This document shows positions 8,249 to 16,895 of a stretch of DNA of 35,203 bases, in pieces. The position numbers were made by a program, and so were the translations under genes. Every line of letters starts with the position of its first letter. Positions within the stretch are counted from its first letter, which is position 1. Source of the DNA: JBAJNN01 sp036881905 (GTDB lineage Bacteria; Pseudomonadota; Alphaproteobacteria; Rhizobiales; Im1). Location: the NCBI GenBank assembly GCA_036881905.1, contig JBAJNN010000019.1, positions 1 to 35,203 on the forward strand, in the 5' to 3' direction. The notes under the pieces were generated by a model. It saw only the letters and a program-made list of their open reading frames with translations, ran no database searches and had not been told where the DNA came from.

Positions 8249-8596
8249 TCATTCCTCGCGACGGAGATTGCAGGTGCTATTTTGATGGTTCGGTTCATAC
8301 TTAGGAAATTGATGGATAACAACGCTATGGGTCAGGCGAGTGCCGCCATCAATAGAATCAATAAAACGTTTTGCGCAGGGGCCGCGGACAAACTGAGCCG
8401 CCGCTGCTACCGCACAGTCCCTATCGGTCCACCATAAGAGTTCAGTCCAGCTATCGGTAACTTCCGTATATGCCACCTGCCGACAAATAAACCCGGTATA
8501 TGAGCTCAGTACATTGTCTGCCTCGGCAAGGAGACCTAATATTGCGTTTGTGTTCAGACTCCGATGGAACTTGAAGACCACCTTCTCCAGAATCAC
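8249..8596 (-). CDS. Small alpha/beta-barrel (ABM-like) protein
   Basis: The 115-residue protein starts at GTG 8596, with GGGAGC upstream as a possible ribosome site. It reads VVFKFHRSLNTNAILGLLAE, then GFICRQVAYTEVTDSWTELL, WWTDRDCAVAAAAQFV, KRFIDSIDGGTRLTHSVV. The order of a first strand, a helix, a GFxxR strand, a W-x-(D/E) strand and an AxxAAxxF helix resembles dimeric ferredoxin-like proteins of the antibiotic-biosynthesis-monooxygenase superfamily, many of uncharacterised role. No catalytic residue can be singled out. It is 12 bases upstream of purC and probably in its operon, a position in which I know no established partner of purine synthesis. Confidence 0.6.
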   Translation of the reverse strand: MILEKVVFKFHRSLNTNAILGLLAEADNVLSSYTGFICRQVAYTEVTDSWTELLWWTDRDCAVAAAAQFVRGPCAKRFIDSIDGGTRLTHSVVIHQFPKYEPNHQNSTCNLRREE

Positions 8597-8833
8597 TTTA
8601 CTCTGCTCCCGCGATGTCGTCCGGCAAGGCCATAAGGGAAGTCCGCTTCCTCACAGGATGAGATTTCAGGCCACCCAAACCGGTCCATATGGTCACGAGT
8701 CGCTCAATACGCCATGCGATCCCATTACACAATGTCGCCATGTCGCTTGCAACCCTTTTTTCAGGGGCAATCATATCGGAATCTTTCCCGCGAGATAAAC
8801 CAAAGCATATATCGCCCGACCTTGAGAGGAAGG

Positions 8834-9859
8834 TCAACCCTTTGGCCAAGGCGTTCTGAGCGCCGGGTAGAAGGCAATGCGGTCGGCGAGATAAGAAATC
8901 GCAAGAGCATAAATCTCGGAGTGATTGTACGCATAAATGGAATCGAAATTGTCAAGAACAAGGAAACCCGGTCCCGCCGGTCCCGCCGGCAACAACAGAC
9001 CGGCCTGCGAGTCTCCAGTCAAAAGCTTACCATCGGCGCGCATCAGGCCGCGTTTTGTCCACACCGACAGCGATGCCTTATCATGACGGCCGGTCGGACC
9101 GCCATAATCGGAAGGCGCCTTCACCTCGATCAGCCAGGATTTACCACGCCGCCAACCATTCTCGCGCAGATAATTCGCCGTCGAAGCGAGCGCATCGGCA
9201 ACCGAATGAACGAGATCGCGATGCCCGTCGCCATCAAAATCCACGGCAAAATGCTGGTATGTCGTGGGTATGAATTGGGTTTGGCCGAAGGCCCCGGCCC
9301 ATGAGCCGTAAAGCTCCCCAAGGGCAACATCACCATGATCGACAAGCCTGAGAGCCGCGAGCAGCTCCTTGCGCCAGAAATCCGCTCGCTGCCCCTGCTG
9401 GCACGCCATCGTCGCCAACGCATGGGGCAGAAAAAAATTGCCAAGCTTGCGACCATAATCGGTCTCTATGCCCCATATCGCCACGACGACATAGCGATTG
9501 ACACCGAATTTCCACTCCACCGCGCGTAAGACACGGTCATATTTGCGCATCATCTCGCAGCCGTCACGAATGCGCTCCGGGGTCACCAACACGCTGAAAT
9601 AATCCCGGGCCGGCTTCTTCAATTCTAGCTGGTTGCGCGATCGCTTGACCACGCGCTCGGCAATTTGCGCCCCATCCAAGGCGCGATGCACGACCTCCCG
9701 ACTGATACCGGCGCGTATGAGATCGGTTTCGAGTTCGTTCAAACAGGACGATGACGGCGCGGCGGCAACCGGCCCGCCAAGCAAGGCCAACACCATCACG
9801 CCAAGAACCGTCACGGTCTCTTTCGGGATCGTCTGCCATCCTGCGCCGTTCACCGCCAT
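8834..9859 (-). CDS. Lytic murein transglycosylase, MltB family
   Basis: The 341-residue protein has a hydrophobic signal segment (TVTVLGVMVLALLGGPVAAA) and no lipobox, so it is probably periplasmic and soluble. The catalytic domain shows the MltB/SltB pattern: VVAIWGIETDYGR, where Glu132 is the expected catalytic acid, then GSWAGAFGQTQFIPTTYQHF, VDFDGDGHRDL and DALASTANYLRENGW. These enzymes cleave peptidoglycan with formation of 1,6-anhydro-muramic acid. The C-terminal part (LDNFDSIYAYNHSEIYALAI) is also conserved. It lies 148 bases downstream of the secretion-system adaptor gene on the same strand, so it could be co-transcribed, but MltB-type enzymes are common housekeeping proteins. Confidence 0.92.
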   Translation of the reverse strand: MAVNGAGWQTIPKETVTVLGVMVLALLGGPVAAAPSSSCLNELETDLIRAGISREVVHRALDGAQIAERVVKRSRNQLELKKPARDYFSVLVTPERIRDGCEMMRKYDRVLRAVEWKFGVNRYVVVAIWGIETDYGRKLGNFFLPHALATMACQQGQRADFWRKELLAALRLVDHGDVALGELYGSWAGAFGQTQFIPTTYQHFAVDFDGDGHRDLVHSVADALASTANYLRENGWRRGKSWLIEVKAPSDYGGPTGRHDKASLSVWTKRGLMRADGKLLTGDSQAGLLLPAGPAGPGFLVLDNFDSIYAYNHSEIYALAISYLADRIAFYPALRTPWPKG

Positions 9860-10007
9860 CCATGCTCCGCTCGCCGGTTTGCCAAATCGTGAAATTCAGA
9901 TTCGTTAATGTCACGAAACTTCGTTTGCTCGGATCCCTCACCGGCGCAATTATACGCAATCAACGCCTTTACACCCCAACCAAGAAAGCGCCAAAGTCAT
10001 CATATGA

Positions 10008-11213
10008 TCAACGCTCTCCCAGTGCCTCACGACCGCGCAGGATGGGTTTGAGCAGGTAATCGAGAACAGTCTTGGACCCTGTCGTAATATCGACTTCGGC
10101 GACCATGCCGGGTTTGATTTTCAGGGGGCCATCGGGCCCGTTAAGCGAGGCACTGTCGGTCAGGACCCGTACACGGTAGTAAGGTTGTTGCCTGGGATTA
10201 TTTTTATCTTCAATGGTGTCGGCGCTGATAAAAACCAATTTACCGCTTAAGGACCCATAAATCATGTAATCATAGGCTGTGATTTTGACTTTCGTCGGTT
10301 GGCCTTCATGCAGGAATGCCACGTCGCGTGGCCGGATTTTGGCTTCAACATAGAGTTGATCATCCAACGGAACGATCTGCATGATCTCTTGGCCCGGATG
10401 GACAACGCCGCCGCGCGTGGTCACATCCAGTTTTTTGACGATGCCGCGTACCGGCGATTTGAGCACCGTGTGCGACAAGGCCGATTTCTTTTGCGTCATT
10501 TGCTCATTGAGACTGGCAAGTTCGGCACTGTCTTTGGCAATTTCCTGGCTGACTTCCTGGTAGTAGGTGTTTTCCACGTTAGCCAACTGCCCCTGAAGAT
10601 CCGCCACCTTGCGCTCCAGGTCGATACCCTCCACAGCGCTCACGGCACCACGCTCAACCATGGGTTGGATCAGATCCAGCTGCTTTTGCCCGAGCGTCAG
10701 GCGTTCCCTCAGCATCTCCTTGCTCTCGCGCAGCTTGCGCCGCCGCGCTTCGAAAAGCCGGGTTTCAATGTCAACGACATCGCCGGAGGTCAGCACATCG
10801 GCATCGAAATCGATAGTGTCCTTATTGTTCATTTCCGCTTCGAGTCGGCTCAAGGCCGCACGCAGCGCGATTGTCTGGCTTTGTATGTCATTGAAGCCGG
10901 CAAGGAAACGAGTGTCGTCCATAATCGCCAGTATCTGGCCTTCCGCAACCTCCTGGCCTTCCTGGACTTCAATCGACTTTACGATCCCCCCTTCGGGACT
11001 CTGGATGATCTGCGCGCGGCTTAATGGCTCAACCTTGCCTCTGCCGCGTGTCACCTCATCAAGCGGAGCATTGCCCGCCCAGATCAGGAAAGCGACCACC
11101 GTAAAAAGAAACATGTACAATATGGTACGGTGATGTTTCGTCTGTGAAACGTCTTGGCGGGCCTTACCCCAGATCGCCATCCTGTGCCCTGCCGTATTGC
11201 CGGAAGCCAGCAT
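10008..11213 (-). CDS. Type I secretion membrane-fusion protein (HlyD/LapC-like)
   Basis: The 401-residue adaptor links the inner-membrane ABC exporter to the outer-membrane channel. It has a short cytoplasmic N-terminus, one membrane helix (ILYMFLFTVVAFLIWAG, about residues 31-48), a first lipoyl-like half (GRGKVEPLSRAQIIQSPEGG) with IVKSIEVQEGQEVAEGQIL, a long coiled-coil hairpin (about residues 110-260), then the second lipoyl half (LKSPVRGIVKKLDVTTRGGV) and the beta-barrel ending PGMVAEVDITTGSKTVLDYL. This is the HlyD family signature for type I systems. It follows the exporter gene by about 100 bases, in the order channel-exporter-adaptor seen in LapE/LapB/LapC-type systems. Confidence 0.93.
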   Translation of the reverse strand: MLASGNTAGHRMAIWGKARQDVSQTKHHRTILYMFLFTVVAFLIWAGNAPLDEVTRGRGKVEPLSRAQIIQSPEGGIVKSIEVQEGQEVAEGQILAIMDDTRFLAGFNDIQSQTIALRAALSRLEAEMNNKDTIDFDADVLTSGDVVDIETRLFEARRRKLRESKEMLRERLTLGQKQLDLIQPMVERGAVSAVEGIDLERKVADLQGQLANVENTYYQEVSQEIAKDSAELASLNEQMTQKKSALSHTVLKSPVRGIVKKLDVTTRGGVVHPGQEIMQIVPLDDQLYVEAKIRPRDVAFLHEGQPTKVKITAYDYMIYGSLSGKLVFISADTIEDKNNPRQQPYYRVRVLTDSASLNGPDGPLKIKPGMVAEVDITTGSKTVLDYLLKPILRGREALGER

Positions 11214-11315
11214 GATCTTATTCCTTATAGCGCGCTCGTTTCGAACAACTCGCCTCCGGACCTTAGCCGGACAAGGGGACAGGCCGCGGCACCGATCCGG
11301 CTTTAATCGTTGTCA

Positions 11316-13559
11316 TCACGTTTTTTTGGCCTCGCCCTTGCTGTTTAACAGGGCGGTGAGAACATCCTTGACGGGCCCATCGGCAACCGGCCTGCCGCGA
11401 TTAATAACGATGGCTCTGTCAACCAGGGCCAGAACCGGCTGGCGATGCGTCGCAACGACCAGCATGCGCCCCTTGATCCAACGTTGCATATTGATGATCA
11501 CCCGTCTCTCAAGCGCGTGATCGATGGCCGCCGTCGGTTCATCAAGCAGCAAAATACGCGGGTCTTGCAGCCAGATGCGAGTCAACCCGATCGCCTGGCG
11601 CTGCCCGCCCGAGACCCCGGACCCTCCCTCGCCGATCGCCCGATCGAGACCCTGGGGATGATTGCGCGCCAATCCCTCCGCACCGGTCATAAAGAGGGCG
11701 TCGAGCAATTCCTCGTCTTCGCACTCGCCAAGTCCCAACAGCAGATTGTCACGCAGAGTCCCGTAGAATAATCGGGTTTCCTGCGGCAAATAACCGACCG
11801 ACCTGCGCAAATCCGCCGGATCGATCTGTCGAATATCGGTGCCGTCAAGCAACAGACTTCCCTGCGTTGGGTGATAAAGGCCGGCAAGTATCTTCAATAA
11901 GGTCGATTTGCCCGAGCCGTTGGCACCCAGCAACGCCGTCGCCGAACCGGCCTTGAAGCCCAATCTTGGCACCTGGATAGCCGCTTCGCTGTTGCGATCG
12001 TATAAGAATGCAAGATTTTCGAACTGAAACTGCCCTTTCAGCCGCGGACGATGAACGAATTTGCGACTTGCCGGACGGTCGACCGGGGCCTTCATGATTC
12101 CATCGATCCCCTTGAGCGCCACCCTCATATTCTGCCAGCGTGCGAAAATGCCGGAAAGCTGCGTCAGCGGCGAGATTGCGCGCGAGGACAGAATCGAACA
12201 GGCCAGCATGCTCCCCATGGTCATATTGCCGCGCGCGACTTGATAAACGCTGACCACCACGACCATCACATAGCAGCCCTGATTGATGGCGCTGGACCAA
12301 TAGGTCAGCATATTCGTCAGGTTGCGTGTCCGGTTTCCATTTATGGCGATCAGAGAGGTATATTCCTCCCAAAGCTTTTGGAACCGGTTTTCCGCGCGCA
12401 CAGCCTTGACCGTCTCGGCGCTGGTCATCGACTCGACCAGGAGACCGTTGCGGATCGATCCCTCGCGAAGATGCATCCGCGCGTAACGCGCAAACGGCCA
12501 TTGCGAGATCACCCCCGGAATCACGATCAACGGAATGGCCGCCATCAGAACCAACGCCACAGGCCCGCCGATCAGGGCGATAACGCAGATGAACAAAATG
12601 GCAAAAGGTACATCGCTGATGGCTCCGATGGTGGTCGAGGTGAAGAAATCGCGCACCGAATCGAACTCACGAATCTGGTTGATGAAAGATCCCGTCGATT
12701 TCGGCCGGGCCTCAAGACGCATGCCCATTGCTCGTTCGAAAAGCCTAGATGAAATTTCAAGGTCTATCCGCTTACCGGCGACATCCATCAGATGCCCACG
12801 GGTTACGCGCACAATCGCCTCGATGATGATGGCAATCCCCACGCCGACGGTCAAAACCCACAGCGTCGGGAATGACAGATTGGGCACCACTCGGTCATAA
12901 ATTTGCCTGGAATAGAGGGCCGTGGCGAGAGCCAATGTGTTGGCCAGCGCCGCGGCACAGCCGATTTCGACGAAATTCCACTTAAATCTTGCCAATTGCG
13001 ACCAGAACCAATGACCATCGGGCTCGCTGCCGGCGTCTCCGGCGCGATTGTCATTGCGAGCCATCGGCGCGGCGTAAACCACGACGCCCGTATGGGCGGT
13101 AACAAGCTTGGGAGTAGCGATACGATGCTCGCGCGGGGTGAATTCCGGGTAAATCACCGTGCATTCCTGCTTGCCGACATTGGTCAGAACGCAAATGGTA
13201 TCATCGCGCATGACAAGCAACACCGGCAGGAAGGCCGGGACAATGGATGTGAGATCGCGACCGCGCCGGACTTTCGCCGAGACGGAGACCCGCGCGGCCG
13301 CGCGCTCAATGAGATCAAGCGTCATCCGACCATTCTGGAGCGGAAGGCCAGCCGTCAGCTCTCCGGGGCTTGCCGGCCGGTCATGCAGCTTGCACAACAC
13401 CATAAGGCCTTCCAGCAACGCGTCGTCGCCACCACTTCGGACCGGCCGGCCCAAATCGTTCCTTGCCTTACCCCCATCGGGGGATGGAAGAACCCGCAAC
13501 GGCTCAGGAGTAGTATTCCACCTGTCTTCCGGTGCCTGGGCTGATTTAGAACTACTCAT
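11316..13559 (-). CDS. Type I secretion permease/ATPase (LapB-like)
   Basis: The 747-residue exporter has three parts. Residues 45-165 resemble a C39-like domain (GDDALLEGLMVLCKLHDRPA) of the degenerate kind that binds rather than cleaves the substrate. Residues 195-460 hold the membrane domain with about six helices. Residues 505-747 are the ATPase, with Walker A GANGSGKST at 545, signature VSGGQRQ at 649, Walker B ILLLDEP at 669 and H-loop His at 705. All ATPase residues are intact. It powers export of RTX proteins in one step from cytoplasm to outside. Its start overlaps the upstream channel gene by 8 bases. The closest type is the LapB exporter for giant adhesins. Confidence 0.95.
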   Translation of the reverse strand: MSSSKSAQAPEDRWNTTPEPLRVLPSPDGGKARNDLGRPVRSGGDDALLEGLMVLCKLHDRPASPGELTAGLPLQNGRMTLDLIERAAARVSVSAKVRRGRDLTSIVPAFLPVLLVMRDDTICVLTNVGKQECTVIYPEFTPREHRIATPKLVTAHTGVVVYAAPMARNDNRAGDAGSEPDGHWFWSQLARFKWNFVEIGCAAALANTLALATALYSRQIYDRVVPNLSFPTLWVLTVGVGIAIIIEAIVRVTRGHLMDVAGKRIDLEISSRLFERAMGMRLEARPKSTGSFINQIREFDSVRDFFTSTTIGAISDVPFAILFICVIALIGGPVALVLMAAIPLIVIPGVISQWPFARYARMHLREGSIRNGLLVESMTSAETVKAVRAENRFQKLWEEYTSLIAINGNRTRNLTNMLTYWSSAINQGCYVMVVVVSVYQVARGNMTMGSMLACSILSSRAISPLTQLSGIFARWQNMRVALKGIDGIMKAPVDRPASRKFVHRPRLKGQFQFENLAFLYDRNSEAAIQVPRLGFKAGSATALLGANGSGKSTLLKILAGLYHPTQGSLLLDGTDIRQIDPADLRRSVGYLPQETRLFYGTLRDNLLLGLGECEDEELLDALFMTGAEGLARNHPQGLDRAIGEGGSGVSGGQRQAIGLTRIWLQDPRILLLDEPTAAIDHALERRVIINMQRWIKGRMLVVATHRQPVLALVDRAIVINRGRPVADGPVKDVLTALLNSKGEAKKT

Positions 13560-15060
13560 CGCCGCCTCCTTCGATTTTTATTCCAAGCCCGCTCAACAAG
13601 CGGCCAATCGCCGACAGCGCATTATACTGAGTTTTAAGCATATTGAAATGCGCCGCGATTCGGGCTTTTGCAATCCGGAAAATATCAAGCTGCATATTGA
13701 GCAAGTCGGTGAGCGAACGGTGGCCCACCAGAAACTGATCATGATAGAGTCCCTGCAAATGATGCGCCTTATTGCTCTCCTTGTCCAGTATCGTAACCCG
13801 ACTTCGCAACAGGGGTGCGGTTTCGATAAACTCGTTGACCTGCCGAACCGCCTTGCGTCTTTCCTCTTCCGCCTCCCATCCCGCGCTATTGGCGGCCAAT
13901 CGGGCGGATTTGGCTTTCTCGAAATTGCTGAATCCCGAAAACACCGGGGCTTGCAGGGTCAAACCATAAGATTTCAAGAAGGAATTATCATCGTTACCTT
14001 TTATGGTAGCGTTTGCGCCGAGCGTGGGAAGCAACGAGGCCTCCTGCATTTCGGTATCGTACATAAACGCTTTTTGTTTTGCAAGCGCATAGCGAACCGC
14101 CGGCGCCTTAGCAACGGCGCGTTTGAAGTCGCCGACCATATCCAGCCTGGTCACCAGATCCGGCGCTTGTGCAAGCTTTCCGGGTTTATGACCCATTCGC
14201 GAATCGTAAACCGCGCGCGCATTGCGCAGATTACTTGCCGCATCCTCCAGAGAAGAGCGCGCCTCGCCCTGGCGAACCTTTGCGAATTGAACATCGGCGG
14301 AGTCACCGACGCCGCCGCCATAGCGATCCGAGGCCAGTTCGGTGATTTTTTTATACTCAGCAAAATTGTCTTGAGCGGCCTCAAAGAGGGCTTCGTTGCG
14401 TTTAACCTCGATATAGGCCTGCGCCGCGACAAGCGCCGTTATCTCACGCTGGGTATCGAGCTGCGCCGTCGCCGCAACCAGATTTGCCTTGGCCTTATCG
14501 ACGGCGGCACCGGTTTGACCCCAGTCATAAATCGGCTGAGTCACCGAAAGCCGGTAAGTCATACTCGAATCGCTGTTGCTTCCAGCTGAGCTTCGGACCT
14601 TTGGAAAGTATCCCGAACGGGCGATTGATATATCCAAGCGCGCCATGTGCAAATTCGATACCGCCTTTCTGACCGTGGCGCTGTAGGCAAGGGCCGATTG
14701 TATGGCGCTGCGCAAATTATCATGACCTGGACCGGCGGTGAAATTCGGGATGAGGCCGGCATATCCGGCGCCATTCGATCCCGAAACACCGGCACCGGAG
14801 ACAGTCTCGCCGGCAATTCCAGCCGAGCGTTTCGGCGCGATCATTTGGCTTCCAAGTGTCGCCACTTGGCCGAACCGGCCGGGATTGTCGCGGCCCGGCG
14901 CCGCGTTTGCGGAAAACTCCGCCGGTTCGACCGTCGGGCCAGCCATTTTGTTGGTCGCACAGCCCGGTATGAACATGGCGCCAACCACCGAAAACACCGT
15001 TATCAAAGACCTAGCCGGCCCAAAACCCCATTTACGCGGATTGAAGTCGTTGCAAACCAA
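13552..15060 (-). CDS. TolC-family outer-membrane channel (LapE-like)
   Basis: The 502-residue protein begins with a signal peptide ending in a lipobox-like FIPGC, so it is probably acylated. A variable low-complexity linker follows (to about residue 110). The TolC repeat architecture comes next: AIQSALAYSATVRKAVSNLH, VTQPIYDWGQTGAAVDKAKA near residue 180, and the second copy LTLQAPVFSGFSNFEKAKSA near residue 390. The repeated YDWG/FSGF turns are the periplasmic ends of the barrel. It is the first gene of the secretion operon (channel, exporter, adaptor). The relic of an RTX adhesin lies about 1 kb further upstream on the same strand, with tRNA-Leu between them. Confidence 0.92.
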   Translation of the reverse strand: MVCNDFNPRKWGFGPARSLITVFSVVGAMFIPGCATNKMAGPTVEPAEFSANAAPGRDNPGRFGQVATLGSQMIAPKRSAGIAGETVSGAGVSGSNGAGYAGLIPNFTAGPGHDNLRSAIQSALAYSATVRKAVSNLHMARLDISIARSGYFPKVRSSAGSNSDSSMTYRLSVTQPIYDWGQTGAAVDKAKANLVAATAQLDTQREITALVAAQAYIEVKRNEALFEAAQDNFAEYKKITELASDRYGGGVGDSADVQFAKVRQGEARSSLEDAASNLRNARAVYDSRMGHKPGKLAQAPDLVTRLDMVGDFKRAVAKAPAVRYALAKQKAFMYDTEMQEASLLPTLGANATIKGNDDNSFLKSYGLTLQAPVFSGFSNFEKAKSARLAANSAGWEAEEERRKAVRQVNEFIETAPLLRSRVTILDKESNKAHHLQGLYHDQFLVGHRSLTDLLNMQLDIFRIAKARIAAHFNMLKTQYNALSAIGRLLSGLGIKIEGGGDE

Positions 15061-15719
15061 ACCAGCCTCTAGTTTTTACGGATGACACACTTTGTCAAAA
15101 AGAGTTGTTGCCCGATGCGACCTTTCGAGAGTTGCAAAGCCCGACTCCAGCACAGTCCGGTTGCGAACGCTCGCCTGCTTCTAGCATCGATCATCTGTCG
15201 TTACAACCGAAAGATATTTTGTGCAAAGCAATTTTAAGACACCATTTTCCATGCGCCCGCGCGATGGCGATGGGCATGTCGGTGGAATTTGACGCCGGAT
15301 AAATCGAGGCTTATGCAAGCCGCACCATACAGGCATCTGAGAAATGGACATTGGACTGACTTCAATCAGGCGATTGGTCGAATGCGTTCCAGGTGATTGT
15401 TTTCAAGTCCTCCTTGAGGAAAGGGGTCATTCATGTCAGGGATAAGGCAGAACAGCCCGGGTTGTCCACGGGAATGTTGCCGTTGCCCGACGGGCTATCC
15501 ATGGAAATGCTACCATTTCCCGAATTTCAGGGCATGGACTTAAAGCATAATCCGATCCGGAGAAGCGAGGTCAGACCGAGATTATACTTATAAAACAGAA
15601 AGCTGGAGCATGATTGCGATTCAATTTGAACGCAAATACCGCTCTAAAGTAGCCTTATAAGAGTCCTGTCCCTTGTGATGAACAGCCGAGTTGACGTTGA
15701 TTTTAGCACCGATTGTAAG
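15061..15719. other. Gene-free stretch upstream of the secretion operon
   Basis: No frame here shows family similarity or a convincing ribosome site. It holds one copy of a dispersed repeat (15541-15648) and should contain the promoter of the minus-strand secretion operon, though I cannot pick out a clear -35/-10 pair. Confidence 0.5.
15541..15648 (+). repeat. Dispersed repeat, copy A
   Basis: About 108 bases are shared with 32551-32658 in opposite orientation. Near-identical blocks include ATAATCCGATCCG, GAAGCGAG, TCAGACC, TTATAAAACA and a 19-base block ATTGCGATTCAATTTGAACG. Differences are concentrated in the middle. Both ends carry a CTCTA(A/G)A-like motif. This copy is intergenic. Confidence 0.85.
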
Positions 15720-15807
15720 GCGGGCGTGGTGGAATCGGTATACACGAGGCGCTTAAAACGCCTTGCCCTTAAATGGCTTGCGGGTTCGAGTCCCGCCGCC
15801 CGCACCA
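15720..15807 (+). tRNA. tRNA-Leu (anticodon TAA)
   Basis: The acceptor stem is GCGGGCG with CGCCCGC. The D-arm is TGGTGGAATCGGTATACACG, the anticodon arm AGGCGCTTAAAACGCCT with anticodon TAA, then a long class II variable arm, a T-arm with GGTTCGAGTCC and an encoded CCA. The large variable arm and sequence identify leucine. Confidence 0.96.
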
Positions 15808-16851
15808 TGAAATGCTATTTTCGTCTGGATTTCGCTCGGCCGGTTTTCGGGCTGTTCCTTGGCCCGCCGATCGGCTCAGTCCAAAGCCTCGCCCAGGCAA
15901 CCGTTCAGGTCTGTCCGGCACTAAAATTTAGCCACAGCACCACCCACAGGCGACCGGCCCAAATGCCGATCCTCCGACCAAGACTCCGTCAGATCGGGCA
16001 AAACACGGGCGGCGACACCCGGCACGCCACACGGGGCCCAACCATAAGTTCATAGGAAATGCCCCCCAAACTCCCTTTTGAACGGAACAGCAGATTTTCT
16101 ATTTATAAAACCACCTTATTTTACAATCTTTCAATAACCACATCCTCAAGGACTGGTGCATTACGGTTCACGTAGACCATGTGGTTCATACTCCTATCAT
16201 TCTCATAATATTTATAAATGCCATATTATACACCTCTATGTTCTAAGTTTTATTGAGCATATGCCCAATAATTATTATATTCTATTGTTATTTTATTTTT
16301 AATTGTATCCTTAGACGAAGCATCGGATTAAAATTTTATATGACCTTTAATATTTCCCTCGGCACTAATGTATAATTCATATACACCGTCCTCGTTTTTT
16401 CTTCTAGTGATTTTTTCTATCGCTATCACTGATGATAGTAAAAATTTGATAAGAATTTCCGTTATTTATAATGTTAAATTTTTATTTTTAAAATTAAAAT
16501 CACAGTTTCCAGTTATAAGATTCAAATTAATATCTCTACTGTCAAGAAATTCTATGAAATCAAATCAATCTCCACCATCAACATGGCGTCTTTCATTCCT
16601 GCCCTGAAAACCTGATACAAGAGCAACCACATCGTCGCCCTTTCCTTCCTCAAAAGTCAAATTTTCGACGATGTCGTCCCTATTTCCTCTTTTCCAATCG
16701 TGGAATAAATCCGGACCATTTGTTCCCGTAGCGACGTCTAGGTTTGGCCTTATCATTTACGAAATGTTCGGATCCTTGCATATTAACAGCTATATCCTTC
16801 TCAATATAGTCGGGTAGCGAGAGCGTTTCTCCACGCTCCCGCCCGCCTCAA

Positions 16852-16885
16852 GAACCGGACATGCGAGTTTCCCCGCATCCGGCTC
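16852..16885 (-). ncRNA. Group II intron domain V
   Basis: The hairpin reads GAGCCGGATGCGGGGAAACT on its 5' side, closed by CGCATGTCCGGTTC. It has the AGC catalytic triad, a GAAA tetraloop, the two-base bulge before the upper stem, and the exact 34-nt length. Pairing is complete on both sides. Confidence 0.9.
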
Positions 16886-16895
16886 CAACCTTGGT

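Noticed and set aside
8598..8849. 83-codon minus-strand open frame between mltB and the small ABM-like gene
   Set aside because: Overlaps the mltB end in another phase and has no recognisable motif; probably intergenic.
13159..14589. 476-codon plus-strand open frame opposite the secretion genes
   Set aside because: It is antisense to the intact ABC exporter and TolC-family genes, both with full motifs. It has no family similarity and is explained by GC-skewed codon use of the real genes.
16368..16607. 79-codon plus-strand open frame in the AT-rich region
   Set aside because: Low-complexity hydrophobic text from AT-rich sequence; the minus strand carries the adhesin remnants.
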